The notes beneath the pieces are model-generated. The model saw nothing but the letters and a program-made list of their open reading frames with translations. It was not told the DNA's origin and did not search any database. From Prevotella sp. UBA5387 (GTDB lineage: Bacteria; Bacteroidota; Bacteroidia; Bacteroidales; Bacteroidaceae): a DNA stretch of 64,000 nucleotides. The translations under genes were made by a program, and so were the position numbers. Below are positions 36,317 to 45,275 of the stretch, in pieces (position 1 is the stretch's first letter; each line of letters starts with the position of its first letter). Where the stretch lies: assembly GCA_002407775.1 (NCBI GenBank), contig DHOP01000010.1, positions 13,789-77,788 of the forward strand, given 5' to 3'.

Positions 36317-39160
36317 TTACTTGTCAACTATTACCTCACTAACATTAAGCTTACCTTGCTTGCAAATCAGTCGAATGTCACTCACACCCGAGCGATTGAT
36401 ATTAAGCGTATATTTCTGACCCGATATTTTGCCGGTATAAGCATCAAGAAATTGACCACCACCACTTGATATTTGTACCACAAACTCAGCATCGGGAGTC
36501 GAACTATCTGCCCACACGAAGGTCAAAGCATTGGTCTTCTCTGTCGCTGGCACCGATATGGTCAACGAGTTGTCCTTCTCCGCCGTCCAAAAGGTACTAG
36601 GATTGCCGTCTGTAAGATACTGGAGTGATGAAGATATAGGCTGAGCCACCATAGAGAAGGGCAGCGAAGCAACGTTGCTCCTACTTCCGTCATCACCGCT
36701 TACGTTAAATGTGTCGATCAAACGAATATCCTCTGACGACGAGCCAACCATAATCTTGAAGTCTCCAGGTTCAACCACCAATTTGAAATCTTTGTCAAGT
36801 AGTTGCAAATTCTCGGGCACAAGCTTGAAACTAACTGTTTTAGTCTCTCCTGGCGCCAAGTGAATTCGCTCAAATCCACGTAGATTCTTTTCGTAGGTAG
36901 TCACAGAACTCAGTACATCGTGGGTGTAGAGTTGAGCCACCTCGTCACCTTCCATCTGACCGGTGTTGGTAATATCGCATGACACGATGATGGAATCTGT
37001 GGGTGCGATGACCTTGGAAGACAATCGCAAATTGGAATATTTGAAGTCCGTGTAACTAATACCATGACCAAAGTAATAGAGTGCGCCATTCACACGAGAA
37101 GCATTGCCCGTCAGACCTAAAGTGTTTCCTCCATCGACCTGAGCAGAGGGCTTGGATGGGAAATTGAAAGGAATCTGACCAACTGACTTAGGGAATGTTA
37201 CGGTCAATTTGCCTCCAGGATTGTAGTCGCCGAAGAGAACGTCGGCAATAGCAGTACCGCCCTGAGAACCAGGATCCCAAGCTTCAAGGATGGCAGGTAC
37301 ATTCCGATCGGCCCAGTTGATAGATAGCGGACGACCATTGATCAGAACAAGCACAACAGGTGTGCCTGTAGCATAGACCGCCTTGAGCAGATCCAACTGC
37401 CGTCCGGCCAAATCTATGGACGATCGCGACTTGTTTTCGCCACAAGTCCTGCCATCCTCGCCCAGGACTACGATGGCAACATCACTCTGCTTAGCTTGTT
37501 CTACGGCCTTGTCAATCTCCTGTTGCTCCTCAGTAGTTAAGGGATAATCGATGATTTCGGACTCTGGCCAATGTTGATCAACAATATCACATCCCTTGGT
37601 ATAGGTCACTTCAACATTTTTTCCCACCTTGTCCTTAATGCCTTCATATACCGTCTTAACATCGACAGCCAGAGGACCATAATGGTTCAAGGCATAAGAT
37701 GCATCATCGGCATTGGGTCCACACACTGCGATTTTCTTAAGGTTGTCTCTATTAAGAGGAAGGGCCTTGCCCTGATTCTTTAGCAACACAAGGCATTCGC
37801 GTGATGCTTGGAGGGCTGTCTCCTGATTTTTCTTTCCATTGACCTCAGCGTCGGCAGCCTGTAAATCCATCTGATAAGGACGGTCAAAGATACCTGTGAG
37901 TAACTTCACTCGCAGTATATCGCGCACCCGATCATTGACAACAGACATTGGAATGCGCCCTTCGTTCACCAATTCACGTAACGAAAGAACAAACGAATCG
38001 GGCGAACGGAAGGTGCAACGCACATTAAGACCAGCCATAACAGCCTGAAAAACTGCCTCTTTCATGTCTGCGGCCGTAGAGTGTTTGGAGAAAAGATATT
38101 CCAAGGCATCACTGTCAGACACAACGTATCCTTTGAACCCGAATCGATGGCGGAGGATTTCGGTGAGCCATAAATAGCTTCCCTGGATGGGAATTCCGTC
38201 GTAGTCGTTGTAAGAACTCATGGCTCCCAGCAGTCCACCGTCTCTGATTACCCTCTTCCATGGGTACATATGGATATTGACAACCTCGCGCAACGACATC
38301 TGTGGGTCCACTCTAGCCATGCCCTCTCGCCCACCTTTGTTGTTACTATAGGCAGCAAAGTGTTTGCCCGTGGCGGCTACCTGATGATCCGTTTGCATAC
38401 CTTTGGTCATCTCAACACCTAACTCAGCCACCAAGAATGGGCTCTCGCCATAGACCTCTTCGTAGCGTCCCCACCGTTGATCACGGCCCACGTCCAATAT
38501 AGGAGCATACACATTGGTATAGCCTAGCAGCCTAGCCTCTCGACCTGTAATCTGTCCCACTTTATGAATCAAGTCACGATTCCAGGTCGCTCCCAACCCG
38601 AGTTGGGTGGGAAAGTTAGTTGCCTTGAAGCTTTCAACTCCTCGAATGCCCTCGTTGGTAAAGTCTACAGGAATACCTAAACGTGTCTCCTCAATGAAGA
38701 AACGTTGTACCTCATTGAGTGCCCACGCATGTTTGGAAGCTGGCCACACCCATTCGTTGTCAGAGGGAGGCACACCCCATTGTATGAATCCATTGAGATG
38801 TTCGTCGATAGCACCCATACCATCCTTCCAAAGTTCCTGCTTCCATGAGGGATTTGGGAGGTCATCCTTGAGCACACGTTTATAACCATAGAGCGTAACC
38901 ATCTGATTGGTCTTTTCCTCTATGGTCATCTGACTCAACAGATCATTGATACGGTCGTCAAGATTTGCCTGAACATCTTCATAGACATCCTTCTTCCCAT
39001 TCTTATTATAGTCTATCCATCCCTTGTGATAGATTTTATTTTTCGGAAGATTATAGGTCTTCAGCCTTTGACTATATTTATTGGGACTTTGGGCGACCAC
39101 CCTTACATTTACTGAAAACAAGAACAATCCTAGACTAATAACTACAACGTGAAATTTCAT
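36317..39160 (-). CDS. GH3 family glycoside hydrolase
   Basis: 947-residue secreted exo-glycosidase of family 3. A signal peptide (about 1-23) is followed by the GH3 N-terminal barrel with the nucleophile Asp349 in GYVVSDSDA, the GH3 C-terminal domain (KIAVCGPNAD, VVLGEDGRTCGE), an Fn3-like domain (about 730-820, FKLVPENLQL) and an F5/8-like binding module (about 840-947, LTDGNPSTFWTA). Typical GH3 activities are beta-glucosidase, beta-xylosidase or N-acetyl-hexosaminidase; no specificity is claimed. It is convergent with the PUL, so it may not belong to it. No TAnnTTTG box was found before it. Confidence 0.93.
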   Translation of the reverse strand: MKFHVVVISLGLFLFSVNVRVVAQSPNKYSQRLKTYNLPKNKIYHKGWIDYNKNGKKDVYEDVQANLDDRINDLLSQMTIEEKTNQMVTLYGYKRVLKDDLPNPSWKQELWKDGMGAIDEHLNGFIQWGVPPSDNEWVWPASKHAWALNEVQRFFIEETRLGIPVDFTNEGIRGVESFKATNFPTQLGLGATWNRDLIHKVGQITGREARLLGYTNVYAPILDVGRDQRWGRYEEVYGESPFLVAELGVEMTKGMQTDHQVAATGKHFAAYSNNKGGREGMARVDPQMSLREVVNIHMYPWKRVIRDGGLLGAMSSYNDYDGIPIQGSYLWLTEILRHRFGFKGYVVSDSDALEYLFSKHSTAADMKEAVFQAVMAGLNVRCTFRSPDSFVLSLRELVNEGRIPMSVVNDRVRDILRVKLLTGIFDRPYQMDLQAADAEVNGKKNQETALQASRECLVLLKNQGKALPLNRDNLKKIAVCGPNADDASYALNHYGPLAVDVKTVYEGIKDKVGKNVEVTYTKGCDIVDQHWPESEIIDYPLTTEEQQEIDKAVEQAKQSDVAIVVLGEDGRTCGENKSRSSIDLAGRQLDLLKAVYATGTPVVLVLINGRPLSINWADRNVPAILEAWDPGSQGGTAIADVLFGDYNPGGKLTVTFPKSVGQIPFNFPSKPSAQVDGGNTLGLTGNASRVNGALYYFGHGISYTDFKYSNLRLSSKVIAPTDSIIVSCDITNTGQMEGDEVAQLYTHDVLSSVTTYEKNLRGFERIHLAPGETKTVSFKLVPENLQLLDKDFKLVVEPGDFKIMVGSSSEDIRLIDTFNVSGDDGSRSNVASLPFSMVAQPISSSLQYLTDGNPSTFWTAEKDNSLTISVPATEKTNALTFVWADSSTPDAEFVVQISSGGGQFLDAYTGKISGQKYTLNINRSGVSDIRLICKQGKLNVSEVIVDK

Positions 39161-39351
39161 ATCCTAAGAATAAATCATTTATATACCTATATAACCAATT
39201 TTCAGACTATTTATTATCTTATACAGCAGCCTTTTATCAATAAAAAGATGGCTCAGACAGACATGAAACATGCAAAATTCAGAACTTTGCCTAGTCATTT
39301 CTATCGTCATTCCACACGACAATGCAAGCAAAAAAGACTTTATGCATATGT
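39161..39351. other. Gap before array 2
   Basis: AT-rich spacer upstream of the GH3 gene with no credible gene. Together with 39352-39734 it forms a 574-bp intergenic region that holds array 2 and the serC promoter box. Confidence 0.5.
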
Positions 39352-39434
39352 GAAACAAATTGAAACACAAAGTGAATCAAATTGATTCACTCGATGAATC
39401 AATTTGAATTACTCTGTGAATCAATTTGATTCAC
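39352..39434. repeat. 22-bp x 4 intergenic tandem repeat, array 2
   Basis: Units begin at 39352, 39374, 39396 and 39418 (22 bp each, last one 17 bp). The second unit holds the perfect palindrome GAATCAAATTGATTC. Same length (83 bp) and phase as arrays 1 and 3. It lies between the divergent GH3 and serC genes. Confidence 0.9.
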
Positions 39435-39663
39435 AAGCCGAATACATATTATACGGTAACCAACAAGAGATTCTTGATAATGTCGAATGGATTTAGATGC
39501 ATTGTTTGCGGAACAAAAAGTACTAACTTTTGCTCAAAAACTATCACTTTGACAGCAAATCTTACATGCAGATTACAACATGAATATGCATTCAGGAACT
39601 ATAAATTCGGTCGTTTTGAGCAAAAAAATCATCGAATTATTCGTTATTTTCGATAATATGTCT

Positions 39664-39671
39664 TAAGTTTG
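39664..39671 (+). promoter_or_regulatory. -7 promoter box of serC
   Basis: TAAGTTTG matches TAnnTTTG, 63 bp before the ATG at 39735. No clear -33. Confidence 0.55.
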
Positions 39672-39734
39672 CATTCTAAATCTAATCTGTGAAGAAGGAT
39701 ATACCTATTTAACATATTTAATTATCATTATAAA

Positions 39735-40802
39735 ATGAAGATGTACAATTTCAATGCTGGTCCTTCGATGCTACCACGCGAAGTCATCGAGAACACCGCA
39801 AAGCAGATCTTAGATTTCAACGGTGTTGGCTTATCCTTGATGGAGATTAGCCACCGTGCAAAGTATTTTCAGCCTGTAGTTGACGAAGCTGAAGCCTTAA
39901 TTAAAGAATTGCTTGATGTCCCTGAGGGTTATTCCGTGATTTTCCTTGGTGGTGGCGCATCACTACAGTTCATGCAGATTCCCGCCAACTTCTTGATTAA
40001 GAAGGCTGGCTATGTAAACACTGGGGTATGGGCAAAGAAGGCTCAGAAAGAGGCCAAGCACTTTGGTGAGGTTGTAGAAGTTGCATCTTCAGCTGACAAG
40101 AATTATTCTTATCTTCCTAAGAGTTATGTCATTCCTACCGATTTGGATTATCTCCATATCACAACCAACAATACTATTTATGGTACTGAGATCCGCAAGG
40201 AACTTGATTCTCCTGTGCCAATGATTGCTGATATGTCTTCAGATATCATGAGTCGTCCAGTGGACGTTTCCAAGTATACCGCCATCTATGGTGGTGCTCA
40301 GAAGAACTTGGCTATGGCCGGTGTTACTTTTGTCATCGTAAAAGATGATATGCTTGGCAAGGCTCCACGTGAGATACCAACGATGCTTGACTATCGCACT
40401 CATGTAGAAAAGGGTTCTATGTTCAATACCCCTCCAGTAGTACCTATCTACTCTATGCTTGAAACACTCCGTTGGGTGAAGGCTCAAGGTGGTGTGAAGG
40501 AGATGGATCGTCGTGCTCAGGAGCGTGCAAAGATCGTCTATGGTGAGATTGATCGCAACAAGCTCTTCCACGGAACAGTAGAGACAGAAGACCGTTCTGT
40601 GATGAACCTTTGCTTCGTCATGAACGAAGAATACGCTGAGTTGGAGAAGCCGTTCCTCGACTTTGCAACTGACCGTGGCATGGTAGGCATTAAGGGACAC
40701 CGTTCTGTCGGTGGCTTCCGAGCCAGCTGCTACAACGCCATGACCCTTGAGGGCGTCAATGCGCTCGTTCAGGCCATGAAGGATTTCGAAGCTCAACACT
40801 AA
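39735..40802 (+). CDS. serC: Phosphoserine aminotransferase
   Basis: 355-residue PLP enzyme that converts 3-phosphohydroxypyruvate and glutamate to 3-phosphoserine. The start [14 protein letters not shown], the [14 protein letters not shown] phosphate/PLP segment, K190 in [12 protein letters not shown] and the closing [10 protein letters not shown] are SerC hallmarks. It heads a serine-synthesis run: serA follows after 166 bp, separated by a small hairpin. The RGG..R C-terminal substrate-binding motif is present as VGGFRAS. No odd features. Confidence 0.96.
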   Translation: MKMYNFNAGPSMLPREVIENTAKQILDFNGVGLSLMEISHRAKYFQPVVDEAEALIKELLDVPEGYSVIFLGGGASLQFMQIPANFLIKKAGYVNTGVWAKKAQKEAKHFGEVVEVASSADKNYSYLPKSYVIPTDLDYLHITTNNTIYGTEIRKELDSPVPMIADMSSDIMSRPVDVSKYTAIYGGAQKNLAMAGVTFVIVKDDMLGKAPREIPTMLDYRTHVEKGSMFNTPPVVPIYSMLETLRWVKAQGGVKEMDRRAQERAKIVYGEIDRNKLFHGTVETEDRSVMNLCFVMNEEYAELEKPFLDFATDRGMVGIKGHRSVGGFRASCYNAMTLEGVNALVQAMKDFEAQH

Positions 40803-40809
40803 ATCATAG

Positions 40810-40832
40810 CCTCCTCCTCTTACGGGAGGAGG
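40810..40832 (+). terminator. Hairpin between serC and serA
   Basis: CCTCCTCC (40810-40817) pairs with GGAGGAGG (40825-40832), followed by TTGCATTTT. It could partly terminate or attenuate serC transcripts; serA shows no clear promoter of its own in the 136 bp after it. Confidence 0.6.
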
Positions 40833-40968
40833 TTGCATTTTAGGGTAGTCCATTGCCGTTTAGGAAGAGACAGAGTCCGCACTCGTTGGCAAGCCTCTGC
40901 ACAACGATAAGGAGGCTGCCATCATTCGGGATATTCCTCATTCAACCACAATCATACAAAGTAACAAG

Positions 40969-41886
40969 ATGAAGATATTAGTAGCTACAGAAAAGCCCTT
41001 CGCAAGCGCCGCTGTCGAAGGCATTAAGGAAGAAGTAAAGGCTGCTGGACATGAGCTGGTCATGCTGGAGAAGTACACTGAGAAGGAGCAATTGCTCAAT
41101 GCGGTGGCTGACGCCGATGCCATGATCGTTCGCTCAGACAAAATCACGGCCGAAGTGTTTGATGCTGCAAAGCAACTGAAGGTTGTCGTTCGTGCCGGTG
41201 CCGGCATCGACGCCATCGATACAGCTTATGCCAAGCAAAAAGGTGTTGTTGTCGAAAACACTCCTGGACAGAACTCCAATGCCGCAGCAGAGCTGACTTT
41301 TGCGCTCATGCTTTATGCTGTACGCAACCAGTTTAATGGCAAGTCAGGTATCGAACTCAAAGGTAAGAAGTTCGGATTGCTGGCCTTCGGCAACGTGGCA
41401 CGCAACGTAGCACGTATGGCCAAGGGCTTTGAGATGGATGTTTATGCCTTTGATGAGTATTGCCCTAAGGACTCAATCGAAGCTGCTGGTGTACATGCCG
41501 TAAGCTCACGCGATGAACTTTTCAAGACCTGCGATATCGTAAGTCTGCATATCCCTGCCACACCCGAGACAGTGAAGAGCATCAACTATGATGTGATGAA
41601 TCTCATGGCTAAGGGTGGTATCCTCGTAAACGCTGCTCGCAAAGAGGTGATTGACGAGGAAAGTTTGCTCAAACTGATGAACGAGCGCGAAGACCTGAAA
41701 TACTTCACCGATGTTAAGCCAGACCTCGATGAGGAGTTCAAGAAGTTGGAAGTACGCTACTTTACAACACCCAAGAAGATGGGTGCACAGACAGCTGAAG
41801 CCAATGTCAACGCTGGTATCGCTGCTGCTAAGCAGATCAACGCCTACTTCAAGGATGGCGACACAAAGTTCCAAGTGAACAAATAA
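40969..41886 (+). CDS. serA: D-3-phosphoglycerate dehydrogenase, short Lys-type
   Basis: 305-residue NAD-dependent 2-hydroxyacid dehydrogenase, first step of serine synthesis. It lacks the regulatory ACT and ASB domains of long SerA. The NAD-binding core (FGLLAFGNVARNVARM) and substrate arginine in NAARKEVIDEE are present. The usual catalytic His in the TPH(I/L)G motif is Lys269 (TPKKMGAQTAEAN), and the partner Glu motif is absent; this matches the Lys-type (type IIIK) enzymes known from Bacteroides and Entamoeba. Neighbours serC and DUF1015 support the role. A strong terminator follows. Confidence 0.93.
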   Translation: MKILVATEKPFASAAVEGIKEEVKAAGHELVMLEKYTEKEQLLNAVADADAMIVRSDKITAEVFDAAKQLKVVVRAGAGIDAIDTAYAKQKGVVVENTPGQNSNAAAELTFALMLYAVRNQFNGKSGIELKGKKFGLLAFGNVARNVARMAKGFEMDVYAFDEYCPKDSIEAAGVHAVSSRDELFKTCDIVSLHIPATPETVKSINYDVMNLMAKGGILVNAARKEVIDEESLLKLMNEREDLKYFTDVKPDLDEEFKKLEVRYFTTPKKMGAQTAEANVNAGIAAAKQINAYFKDGDTKFQVNK

Positions 41887-41893
41887 TATTTCG

Positions 41894-41936
41894 GACGCCG
41901 ATTCCATGGGCTTTATTGGCTTTTGGAATCGGCGTC
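41894..41936 (+). terminator. Terminator of serA
   Basis: GACGCCGATTCCA (41894-41906) pairs with TGGAATCGGCGTC (41924-41936), followed by TATCTTTTT. Confidence 0.88.
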
Positions 41937-41968
41937 TATCTTTTTATCATTAACCCCACAACAATACT

Positions 41969-43219
41969 ATGGCAATAGTAAAACCATTTAAGGGAGTTCG
42001 TCCACCAAAGCAATTTGTAGAAGAAGTGGAGTCACGCCCATACGATGTTCTTGATTCGGATGAAGCTCGTGAAGAGGCTGGCAACAACGAAAAGTCGCTC
42101 TTTCATATCATCAAACCAGAAATCAACTTCGAGGAAGGCACTTCAGAATACGACCCTCGTGTTTACGAGAGCGCCGCTGACCAGTTCAAACTTTTCCAAG
42201 ATAAAGGCTGGCTTGTACAGGATAAGGAAGATCATTATTACATCTATGCCCAGACCATGAACGGCAAGACTCAATATGGTCTTGTGGTGGGCGCCTATGT
42301 AAACGACTATCTTACTGGTGTCATTAAGAAGCATGAGTTGACTCGTCGTGACAAGGAGGAAGACCGCATGAAGCATGTTCGTGTTACCAACGCCAACATG
42401 GAGCCAGTGTTCTTTGCTTATCCCGACAATGCATTGCTTAACGATCTTTTGGTGAAGTATGCACAGACAGACCCAATCTATGATTTCATTGCTCCGATTG
42501 ACGGTTTCCGCCATCAGCTGTGGATCATTTCTGACCAAAGCGATATCAATACTATTACGGAGGAATTTGCCAAGATCCCAAGTCTGTACATTGCTGACGG
42601 ACACCATCGTTCGGCTGCCGCCGCACTTGTCGGCGCTGAGAAAGCCAGGCAAAACCCAAATCATACTGGCAAAGAAGAGTACAATTACTTTATGGCCGTA
42701 TGCTTCCAGGCTAGTCAATTGACTATACTTGACTACAACCGTGTGGTAAAGGACCTAAATGGAATGACTGCTGAGGAGTTCCTCAAAGCCTTGGAAAAGA
42801 ATTTCGTGGTAACGAAGAAGGGTGAAGCAGAGTATAAGCCTGTCAAGCTGCATGAGTTCTCACTTTACCTTGACAACAACTGGTACAGTCTCGAAGCTAA
42901 GCAGGGAACCTACGACAACACTGATCCAATTGGTGTCCTTGACGTTGATATCTCTAGCCGACTTATCCTTGACGAACTCATGAATATTACAGATCTTCGT
43001 TCAGATAAGCGCATCGACTTCGTCGGTGGACTACGTGGCCTGTCAGAATTGAAGCGTCGTGTGGACAATGGTGAAATGCGTTGGGCTCTCGCTCTATATC
43101 CTGTGACCATGCAACAGATCATGGATATTGCCGACAGTGGCAAGATTATGCCACCAAAGGGCACATGGTTCGAGCCGAAATTACGTTCAGGTTTGATTAT
43201 CCACAAGCTTGACGACTAA
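41969..43219 (+). CDS. DUF1015 family protein (serine-metabolism neighbour)
   Basis: 416-residue cytoplasmic protein of the DUF1015 family. The start MAIVKPFKGVRPPKQF and the motif YIADGHHRSAAAA (about residues 207-219) are diagnostic. The GHHR..AA signature resembles the GxxR..A motif of ParB/sulfiredoxin-fold proteins, a group that includes free-serine kinases such as SbnI and SerK. It lies 82 bp after serA, and family members are often beside serA, so a role in serine phosphorylation or dephosphorylation is a reasonable guess; serB is not in the window. No experimental function is claimed. Confidence 0.85.
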   Translation: MAIVKPFKGVRPPKQFVEEVESRPYDVLDSDEAREEAGNNEKSLFHIIKPEINFEEGTSEYDPRVYESAADQFKLFQDKGWLVQDKEDHYYIYAQTMNGKTQYGLVVGAYVNDYLTGVIKKHELTRRDKEEDRMKHVRVTNANMEPVFFAYPDNALLNDLLVKYAQTDPIYDFIAPIDGFRHQLWIISDQSDINTITEEFAKIPSLYIADGHHRSAAAALVGAEKARQNPNHTGKEEYNYFMAVCFQASQLTILDYNRVVKDLNGMTAEEFLKALEKNFVVTKKGEAEYKPVKLHEFSLYLDNNWYSLEAKQGTYDNTDPIGVLDVDISSRLILDELMNITDLRSDKRIDFVGGLRGLSELKRRVDNGEMRWALALYPVTMQQIMDIADSGKIMPPKGTWFEPKLRSGLIIHKLDD

Positions 43220-43256
43220 TTGTAAGCAGACAATTTGTTAGAAAAAAAACAATTTG

Positions 43257-43841
43257 ATGAACGATAGTTACAAGACTATCAAAGATAAAGGCGAGGGATT
43301 TTACTCTGAGAAACGGAGTAAATTCCTCGCGTTTGCGCATCATGTGGAGAGCGCTGAAGAAGCTATGGAACTCATCGAAATGTATCGCAAGAAGTATTAT
43401 GATGCACGTCACTGCTGTTGGGCGTATATGCTTGGCCCTGATGGCGAAACGTTTAGAGCAAACGATGACGGCGAACCTTCATCGACGGCAGGCAAGCCTA
43501 TTCTCGGCCAAATACGCTCTAGTGAACTTAGTGACGTACTTATCTGTGTGGTACGCTATTATGGTGGAGTGAACTTAGGCACAGGAGGACTCATTGTTGC
43601 CTATCGCACTGCCGCGGCTGATGCCATTGCCAACAGTAAAATTGAAGAGCGTCTGGTAGAGGAAAAAATTACTTACCGATTCTCCTACCCCATGATGAAT
43701 AGCGTAATGCAGGTAGTAAAGAGTACCGAAGCCCGTATAATAGCTCAAAATTTCGATAATACCTGCGAAATCGTTTTGAGTATTCGTCAAAGCCGTGCGG
43801 AAGAGTTGAAGCAAAGATTGAAGCATCTCAGCTTCGAATAA
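43257..43841 (+). CDS. YigZ/IMPACT family protein
   Basis: 194-residue protein of the YigZ family. The N-terminal UPF0029/Impact domain contains SKFLAFAHHVESAEEA, ARHCCWAYMLGP, NDDGEPSSTAGKPILGQI and VVRYYGGVNLGTGGL, followed by a C-terminal DUF1949 ferredoxin-like part. Role is poorly defined; mammalian IMPACT regulates translation through GCN1. The start at 43257 (ATG) is preferred over TTG at 43254. A bidirectional hairpin follows, facing the convergent TPR genes. Confidence 0.93.
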   Translation: MNDSYKTIKDKGEGFYSEKRSKFLAFAHHVESAEEAMELIEMYRKKYYDARHCCWAYMLGPDGETFRANDDGEPSSTAGKPILGQIRSSELSDVLICVVRYYGGVNLGTGGLIVAYRTAAADAIANSKIEERLVEEKITYRFSYPMMNSVMQVVKSTEARIIAQNFDNTCEIVLSIRQSRAEELKQRLKHLSFE

Positions 43842-43862
43842 TCCATAGTATAAAAAAAATTA

Positions 43863-43887
43863 TGCATGGCAATCAATATGCCATGCA
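43863..43887. terminator. Bidirectional terminator between yigZ-like and TPR genes
   Basis: TGCATGGCA (43863-43871) pairs with TGCCATGCA (43879-43887), flanked by an A-run on the left (43852-43859) and TTTTAT on the right, so it can act in both directions. Confidence 0.8.
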
Positions 43888-43928
43888 CACTTTTATATAT
43901 CCGTTTTGGGGAAATACTCCAAAAGCTA

Positions 43929-45134
43929 TTATTTCTTTTGCTTTTTCATCAACTCATCAATCTCATCAAACTTTTTACCCATATTCAGGTTGAGATAAAT
44001 GGTATAAAGTGGTAAGCCCCAAGCGTCCTTACGGTCAGGACGCAAAGATCGATACTTCTCAAGGTAAGGAAGTGATTCCTGATAAAGCTTTAGGATCGCA
44101 CGACGTTGCTTTGGTGACTGAACAGCCTTATCCAATTTTACACCCTCGTTAAACTTTGCCAAGCCAGCATTTAGATTAGCTTCGGGCAAACTATCGTTCT
44201 TTTGCAAAAGAGAATCGCTGATGGCATAGCTTTCTTTATAGTCGCCTTGATTCAGCAAAAGAGTGCTTTTTGTGACGTGAAAAAACTGAACGGTACTATC
44301 CACACTAAGAGCACGGTCTGTCAACCGCAAGGCATCCTCCCACTTTCCCTGCCTAGAATAATACTCGATGAGATAAGAATAGAAAAACGGAGATAAGGGA
44401 TAGCGATCAAACCCTTCGTTAAGTGTACGGTAATAGTTGGCTGTATCCTTTTGCTGTTGATAGGTTTCGCAAAGATATTGAAGCACCATCTCATGGTGAA
44501 CAGAATCCTTCAAGGCTAAGGTAGCATATTTCATTACCTTACCTGCGTCCTTCGATTTGTAGCCAGCATATACTGCCCAATAGCCAGCTTCGGACATTTG
44601 CTTGTCCTTCTGAGCATATTGGAAAGCCGAAAACAAAGGTTGGTAAGCCGTGCCAATATACTGATCGAGTAGCCGATAGGCATCACTATACTTCTGCTTA
44701 TGTATGAAGAAGCGTCCTCCTGTATAAAGATTGGGGCGCACTACATTAAGAAACGTGGAGTTATCCTTACGGTATTTAAGTTTGACGTGACCTTTTTTGT
44801 CAGGCAAAGCATCGATGGAATCATATCGCTCCATCACGGTGAACATGCGAGAAGCAATATTAAATAGCGATGCCGTGTCGTATTGCTGTTTCAAATACAA
44901 CTTTTCGTTGCCTTGTTCATATTGTTTTCGCTGACTTTCAAACAAGACATCCCATATCTTACTATTATGAAGGTTGGCAGAATCCTTCAACAAATCGAGC
45001 ATGGACTGCTCAGCCTTGTCGAGACTAGTGCCTTTTTTGACATTATCCATTGCCGCAGAAATAACTTTCTTTTGCGACCATGCATTAGGTCCAATAACCA
45101 ATAAAAACAATAAAAGAATTATCCGGAATTTCAT
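43929..45134 (-). CDS. Secreted TPR repeat protein
   Basis: 401-residue protein with a signal peptide of about 20 residues (IILLLFLLVIGPNAWSQ) and tetratricopeptide-type helical repeats through most of its length, for example ALRLTDRALSVDSTVQFF. TPR proteins hold protein complexes together; no catalytic motif is seen. It is a paralog of the next gene upstream (45276-46514), sharing YDSIDALPDKKGHVKLKY-like and PLYTIYLNLN-like segments. Function unknown; periplasmic or outer-membrane location is inferred. Confidence 0.75.
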   Translation of the reverse strand: MKFRIILLLFLLVIGPNAWSQKKVISAAMDNVKKGTSLDKAEQSMLDLLKDSANLHNSKIWDVLFESQRKQYEQGNEKLYLKQQYDTASLFNIASRMFTVMERYDSIDALPDKKGHVKLKYRKDNSTFLNVVRPNLYTGGRFFIHKQKYSDAYRLLDQYIGTAYQPLFSAFQYAQKDKQMSEAGYWAVYAGYKSKDAGKVMKYATLALKDSVHHEMVLQYLCETYQQQKDTANYYRTLNEGFDRYPLSPFFYSYLIEYYSRQGKWEDALRLTDRALSVDSTVQFFHVTKSTLLLNQGDYKESYAISDSLLQKNDSLPEANLNAGLAKFNEGVKLDKAVQSPKQRRAILKLYQESLPYLEKYRSLRPDRKDAWGLPLYTIYLNLNMGKKFDEIDELMKKQKK

Positions 45135-45172
45135 CTTGTTTCTCTAATAATATAAACATTCACTCGATTCGG

Positions 45173-45207
45173 TCGTCTCTCAACATGATTCAATTGTTGA
45201 GAGACGA
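45173..45207 (-). terminator. Hairpin between the two TPR genes
   Basis: Perfect 12-bp stem TCGTCTCTCAAC (45173-45184) with GTTGAGAGACGA (45196-45207). No adjoining T-run; it lies in the 141-bp gap together with the terminator at 45223-45265. Confidence 0.55.
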
Positions 45208-45222
45208 CACGAACGAATGAAT

Positions 45223-45265
45223 AAAAAAGTCAGTCCCATCCTCATACAGATGAAGCATGGGACTG
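45223..45265 (-). terminator. Terminator of the upstream TPR gene
   Basis: On the minus strand CAGTCCCAT pairs with ATGGGACTG (plus-strand arms 45231-45239 and 45257-45265) and is followed by a T-run (plus-strand AAAAAA at 45223-45228). Confidence 0.82.
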
Positions 45266-45275
45266 GTTATAAATC

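Noticed and set aside
39426..39656. 76-codon frame between array 2 and serC
   Set aside because: It starts inside the repeat array, runs through AT-rich spacer and overlaps poly-A/T runs; no protein-like pattern.
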